11,102 nucleotides of DNA from Casimicrobiaceae bacterium (GTDB lineage Bacteria; Pseudomonadota; Gammaproteobacteria; Burkholderiales; Casimicrobiaceae): assembly GCA_955652025.1 (NCBI GenBank), contig CATPAO010000257.1, forward strand, positions 1-11,102, written 5' to 3'. The notes under the pieces are model-generated. The model saw only the letters and a program-made list of their open reading frames with translations, searched no databases and was not told the origin of the DNA. Made by a program: the position numbers and the translations under genes. Positions within the stretch are counted from its first letter, which is position 1. The number at the start of each line of letters is the position of its first letter. Of this stretch, positions 9,020 through 11,102 are shown in pieces.

Positions 9020-9520
9020 ATGAGTATCTCCACGCGTGTTGTAGCGGCCTGCGGATTCGCGGCAGTCGCGCTGTCGGGATGCTATATCGTTCCGATCGCG
9101 CCCGACGGAACGCCGCTCTACTCGGCCGTCGCGGTGCCGGCGCCCGTTCCGATGCAAGTGCCCGCACCGCTTGTCGTATCGCCATCCGCAGCGGCGGTGC
9201 TGCCCGGTCCACCGATGCCCGCCGTCCTGCAAGCGCGGCTCTATCCATCGAACGACGCGGCCACACGGGTCGGCATGCTGTCGGGATCCGTCACCAACAT
9301 GATGACCGGCAAGGGTCGGTTTCAGCTCGACTACCGCGGTGAAGTGCTGGTCGGCGAAGCGACTCGCATCCCCGGCGACGATCGCGGCGGCATTGCCAAC
9401 GCCTACGGCGATCGGGGCACGTACATGAATTGCACCTATCGGATGACGACGCCCTACCAAGGCACCGGAACGTGCAGTCTCTCCACCGGTGCGCGCTACG
9501 AGGTGCATCTCGGAAGCTGA
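9020..9520 (+). CDS. Small envelope lipoprotein of unknown function
   Basis: The chosen ATG at 9020 gives 166 residues starting with a textbook lipoprotein signal: MSISTR, a hydrophobic core and the lipobox ALSGC with Cys21. An upstream in-frame ATG at 8942 would bury the signal and is rejected. GGAG at 9007-9010 is a modest ribosome binding site. Residues about 22-75 are an extended Pro-, Val- and Ala-rich linker (for example PVPMQVPAPLVV), followed by a compact, probably beta-rich C-terminal domain with SGSVTNMMTGKGRFQLDY, GEVLVGEATR, and two cysteines in MNCTYR and GTCSLS that could form a disulfide. I do not know a function; similar uncharacterised lipoproteins occur in beta-proteobacteria. 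The gene stands alone, 143 bp after the XRE gene and with its own strong terminator. Confidence 0.85.
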   Translation: MSISTRVVAACGFAAVALSGCYIVPIAPDGTPLYSAVAVPAPVPMQVPAPLVVSPSAAAVLPGPPMPAVLQARLYPSNDAATRVGMLSGSVTNMMTGKGRFQLDYRGEVLVGEATRIPGDDRGGIANAYGDRGTYMNCTYRMTTPYQGTGTCSLSTGARYEVHLGS

Positions 9521-9566
9521 GAAATCCCTGAGGTTCCCTTAGCGTGACATCGTCGATCGATTCATC

Positions 9567-9597
9567 GGGCCGGCCAACACCGGCCCATTTTCTTTTT
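9567..9597 (+). terminator. Rho-independent terminator of the lipoprotein gene
   Basis: GGGCCGG (9567-9573) and CCGGCCC (9580-9586) form a perfect 7-bp GC stem with a six-base loop, followed by ATTTTCTTTTT (9587-9597). It lies 46 bases after the lipoprotein stop codon and separates that gene from the amidase. Confidence 0.93.
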
Positions 9598-9687
9598 GCC
9601 GGCGCAATCATGCGCGCGTGAAGGCGACGGCTAAACTGTCGGCACCCCGACCGGTCGAGAGCTTGCTCGACGCATCGAGTGCCCGTG

Positions 9688-11102
9688 ATGGTCTCCGATC
9701 TCCCCTTCGAATCATTGTCCGATTTGTCACGGCTGCTCGCCGCCGGCGAAACGTCGTCCGTCGAAATCGTCGAGGCGTGTCTTGCCCGCATCGCGGCGCT
9801 CGACGATCGGTTGCACGCGTTCATCGACGTGTACGCTGACGCGGCGCGCACGATGGGAGAGGCTGCGGATCGCGAGCGACGTGCGGGAATGGCGCACGGC
9901 CCGCTGCACGGCCTCCCGGTCGCGCTCAAGGATCTGCTGAATTTCGCGGGACACCAGACGACCGCGGGTTCCGCGAGCTGGCTCGGACGCCGATCCGATA
10001 CCACCGCGACGGTCGTCTCACGGCTCCTGGCCGCGGGCATGATCCCGCTCGGCAAAACGCACATGGTGGAATTCGCGTTCGGCGGATGGGGTCGCAACGA
10101 GCCGATGGGCACGCCGTGGAACCCGTGGGACGCGAACGTCCATCGCGTCGCGGGCGGCTCGAGCAGCGGCTCGGCGGTCGCGGTTGCAGCGGGATTGGCG
10201 CCCGTGGCGATCGGATCGGACACCGGCGGCTCGGTGCGCATTCCCGCGGCGTTGTGCGGGCTCACCGGACTCAAGACGACTTACGGATTGATCAGTCTCG
10301 CCGGCGTCGTGCCGCTCTCGCCGACGCTCGACTCGATCGGACCCCTTGCACGCACGGCCGACGACGCCGCGCTCATGACGGCAGCGATCGCGGGGCCCGA
10401 CGCGCTCGACCCGGAAACGCTATCGGCGCCGCGCTTCGATGTCGCCGCCGCGATGGGCGACGCCGACTTGCGCAAGTTGCGGATCACCGCGCTTGCGCCC
10501 GACCAGTTTCCCGCCGTCGTTTCCGCCGACGTGCTGGTCGCGCGGTACGCCTTCATAGCGCTTCTCCGCGATCTCGGCGCGCGCGTGACGGAGGCGCGCA
10601 TCCCCGTCGACCTGTCCGACGTGATGGTAAAGAACGGGCGCATTATCGCCGCCGAGGCGTACGCATTTCACCGCGCTTACATCGAGGACGATGCGCTGCC
10701 GATCGACCCGTGGGTGCGCAAACGCACGCTCGGTGGCAAGACCGTGGGCGCTGCCGAGTACGTCGAGCTCCTCGAAGCGCGCCGCCGCGCGGCCGCGGAG
10801 TTCGCGACGTGGATGCGTGGACGCGACGTGCTGTTGACGCCGACGCTGCCAATCACTGCGCTGCCGCTCCTTGACGTCGACGAAGCCACGACGCCGCTTG
10901 CGACGTTCACGCGCGCCGCCAATTATCTCGGGGCATGCGCGCTATCGCTGCCCGCCGGATTATCGGCCGAGGGACTGCCGATGGGAATGCAGTTGATCGG
11001 CGCACCCTTCGCGGACGCGCTTCTCCTTCGAATCGGGCGCGGCGTCCAGCGCCGAACCTCCTGGCACTTACGCCGGCCCGATCTCTCGGCGTGGATCACC
11101 AC
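9688..11102 (+). CDS. Amidase-signature family hydrolase (3' end just outside window)
   Basis: The frame is open for 471 codons to the right edge. The amidase-signature Ser-cisSer-Lys triad is complete: Lys81 in PVALKDLL, cis-Ser158 at the head of GGSSSGSAVAVAAG, and nucleophile Ser182 in GSDTGGSVRIPA, with the 24-residue spacing typical of the family. The frame resembles GatA, but no gatB or gatC is adjacent, so a stand-alone amidase cleaving a small amide or ureide is more likely; the substrate cannot be named. Family members of this type usually end shortly after a WHxRRP-like motif; WHLRRPDL is present near the edge, so only a few residues seem missing. ATG at 9688 gives the normal SDLPFESLSDLSRLL-like head; GTG at 9685 is an alternative start and no clear Shine-Dalgarno site decides. 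It begins 90 bp after the terminator, so it should have its own promoter, which I could not place. Confidence 0.92.
   Translation, partial: MVSDLPFESLSDLSRLLAAGETSSVEIVEACLARIAALDDRLHAFIDVYADAARTMGEAADRERRAGMAHGPLHGLPVALKDLLNFAGHQTTAGSASWLGRRSDTTATVVSRLLAAGMIPLGKTHMVEFAFGGWGRNEPMGTPWNPWDANVHRVAGGSSSGSAVAVAAGLAPVAIGSDTGGSVRIPAALCGLTGLKTTYGLISLAGVVPLSPTLDSIGPLARTADDAALMTAAIAGPDALDPETLSAPRFDVAAAMGDADLRKLRITALAPDQFPAVVSADVLVARYAFIALLRDLGARVTEARIPVDLSDVMVKNGRIIAAEAYAFHRAYIEDDALPIDPWVRKRTLGGKTVGAAEYVELLEARRRAAAEFATWMRGRDVLLTPTLPITALPLLDVDEATTPLATFTRAANYLGACALSLPAGLSAEGLPMGMQLIGAPFADALLLRIGRGVQRRTSWHLRRPDLSAWIT

Noticed and set aside
10086..10874. 262-codon plus-strand open frame
   Set aside because: It lies within the amidase in another frame; the amidase frame carries the complete catalytic motifs.

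Overview
The window reads as GC-rich proteobacterial chromosome. The gene families and protein style (LysR regulator, dCACHE-HAMP-GGDEF-EAL protein, small lipoproteins, amidase, secreted hydrolases) fit Betaproteobacteria, perhaps Burkholderiales. That placement is inference from family content only. I see no phage, transposon, CRISPR array, tRNA or rRNA, and no convincing undescribed multi-gene system.

Layout from left to right. (1) 1-1751, minus strand: a secreted alpha/beta-hydrolase-domain protein whose 3' end lies outside the window. (2) 1752-1896: a divergent control region with two perfect TATAAT hexamers and two small palindromes 32 bp apart. (3) 1897-2847, plus strand: a LysR-type regulator, probably controlling the divergent hydrolase. 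(4) 2848-3101: a spacer that holds a short relic of the start of a 2,4-dienoyl-CoA reductase (FadH-type) gene on the minus strand. (5) 3102-5486, minus: a membrane-bound bifunctional cyclic-di-GMP enzyme. (6) 5594-5629: a strong hairpin, then 5644-6725, minus: an exported NHL/SMP-30-like beta-propeller gene broken by four indels, one of them a 10-bp tandem duplication. (7) 6875-7798, minus: a lipoprotein alpha/beta hydrolase. (8) 8055-8876, plus: an XRE-type HTH regulator. (9) 9020-9520, plus: a small lipoprotein with a perfect 16-bp palindrome just before it and a strong intrinsic terminator after it. (10) 9688 to the right edge, plus: an amidase-signature hydrolase lacking only its last few residues.

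Most genes look like independent transcription units. The one functional pairing the layout suggests is the LysR regulator with the divergent exported hydrolase. The most notable observations are the two decayed genes: the FadH relic hidden in an apparently empty spacer, and the propeller gene whose full reading can be rebuilt from four indels.
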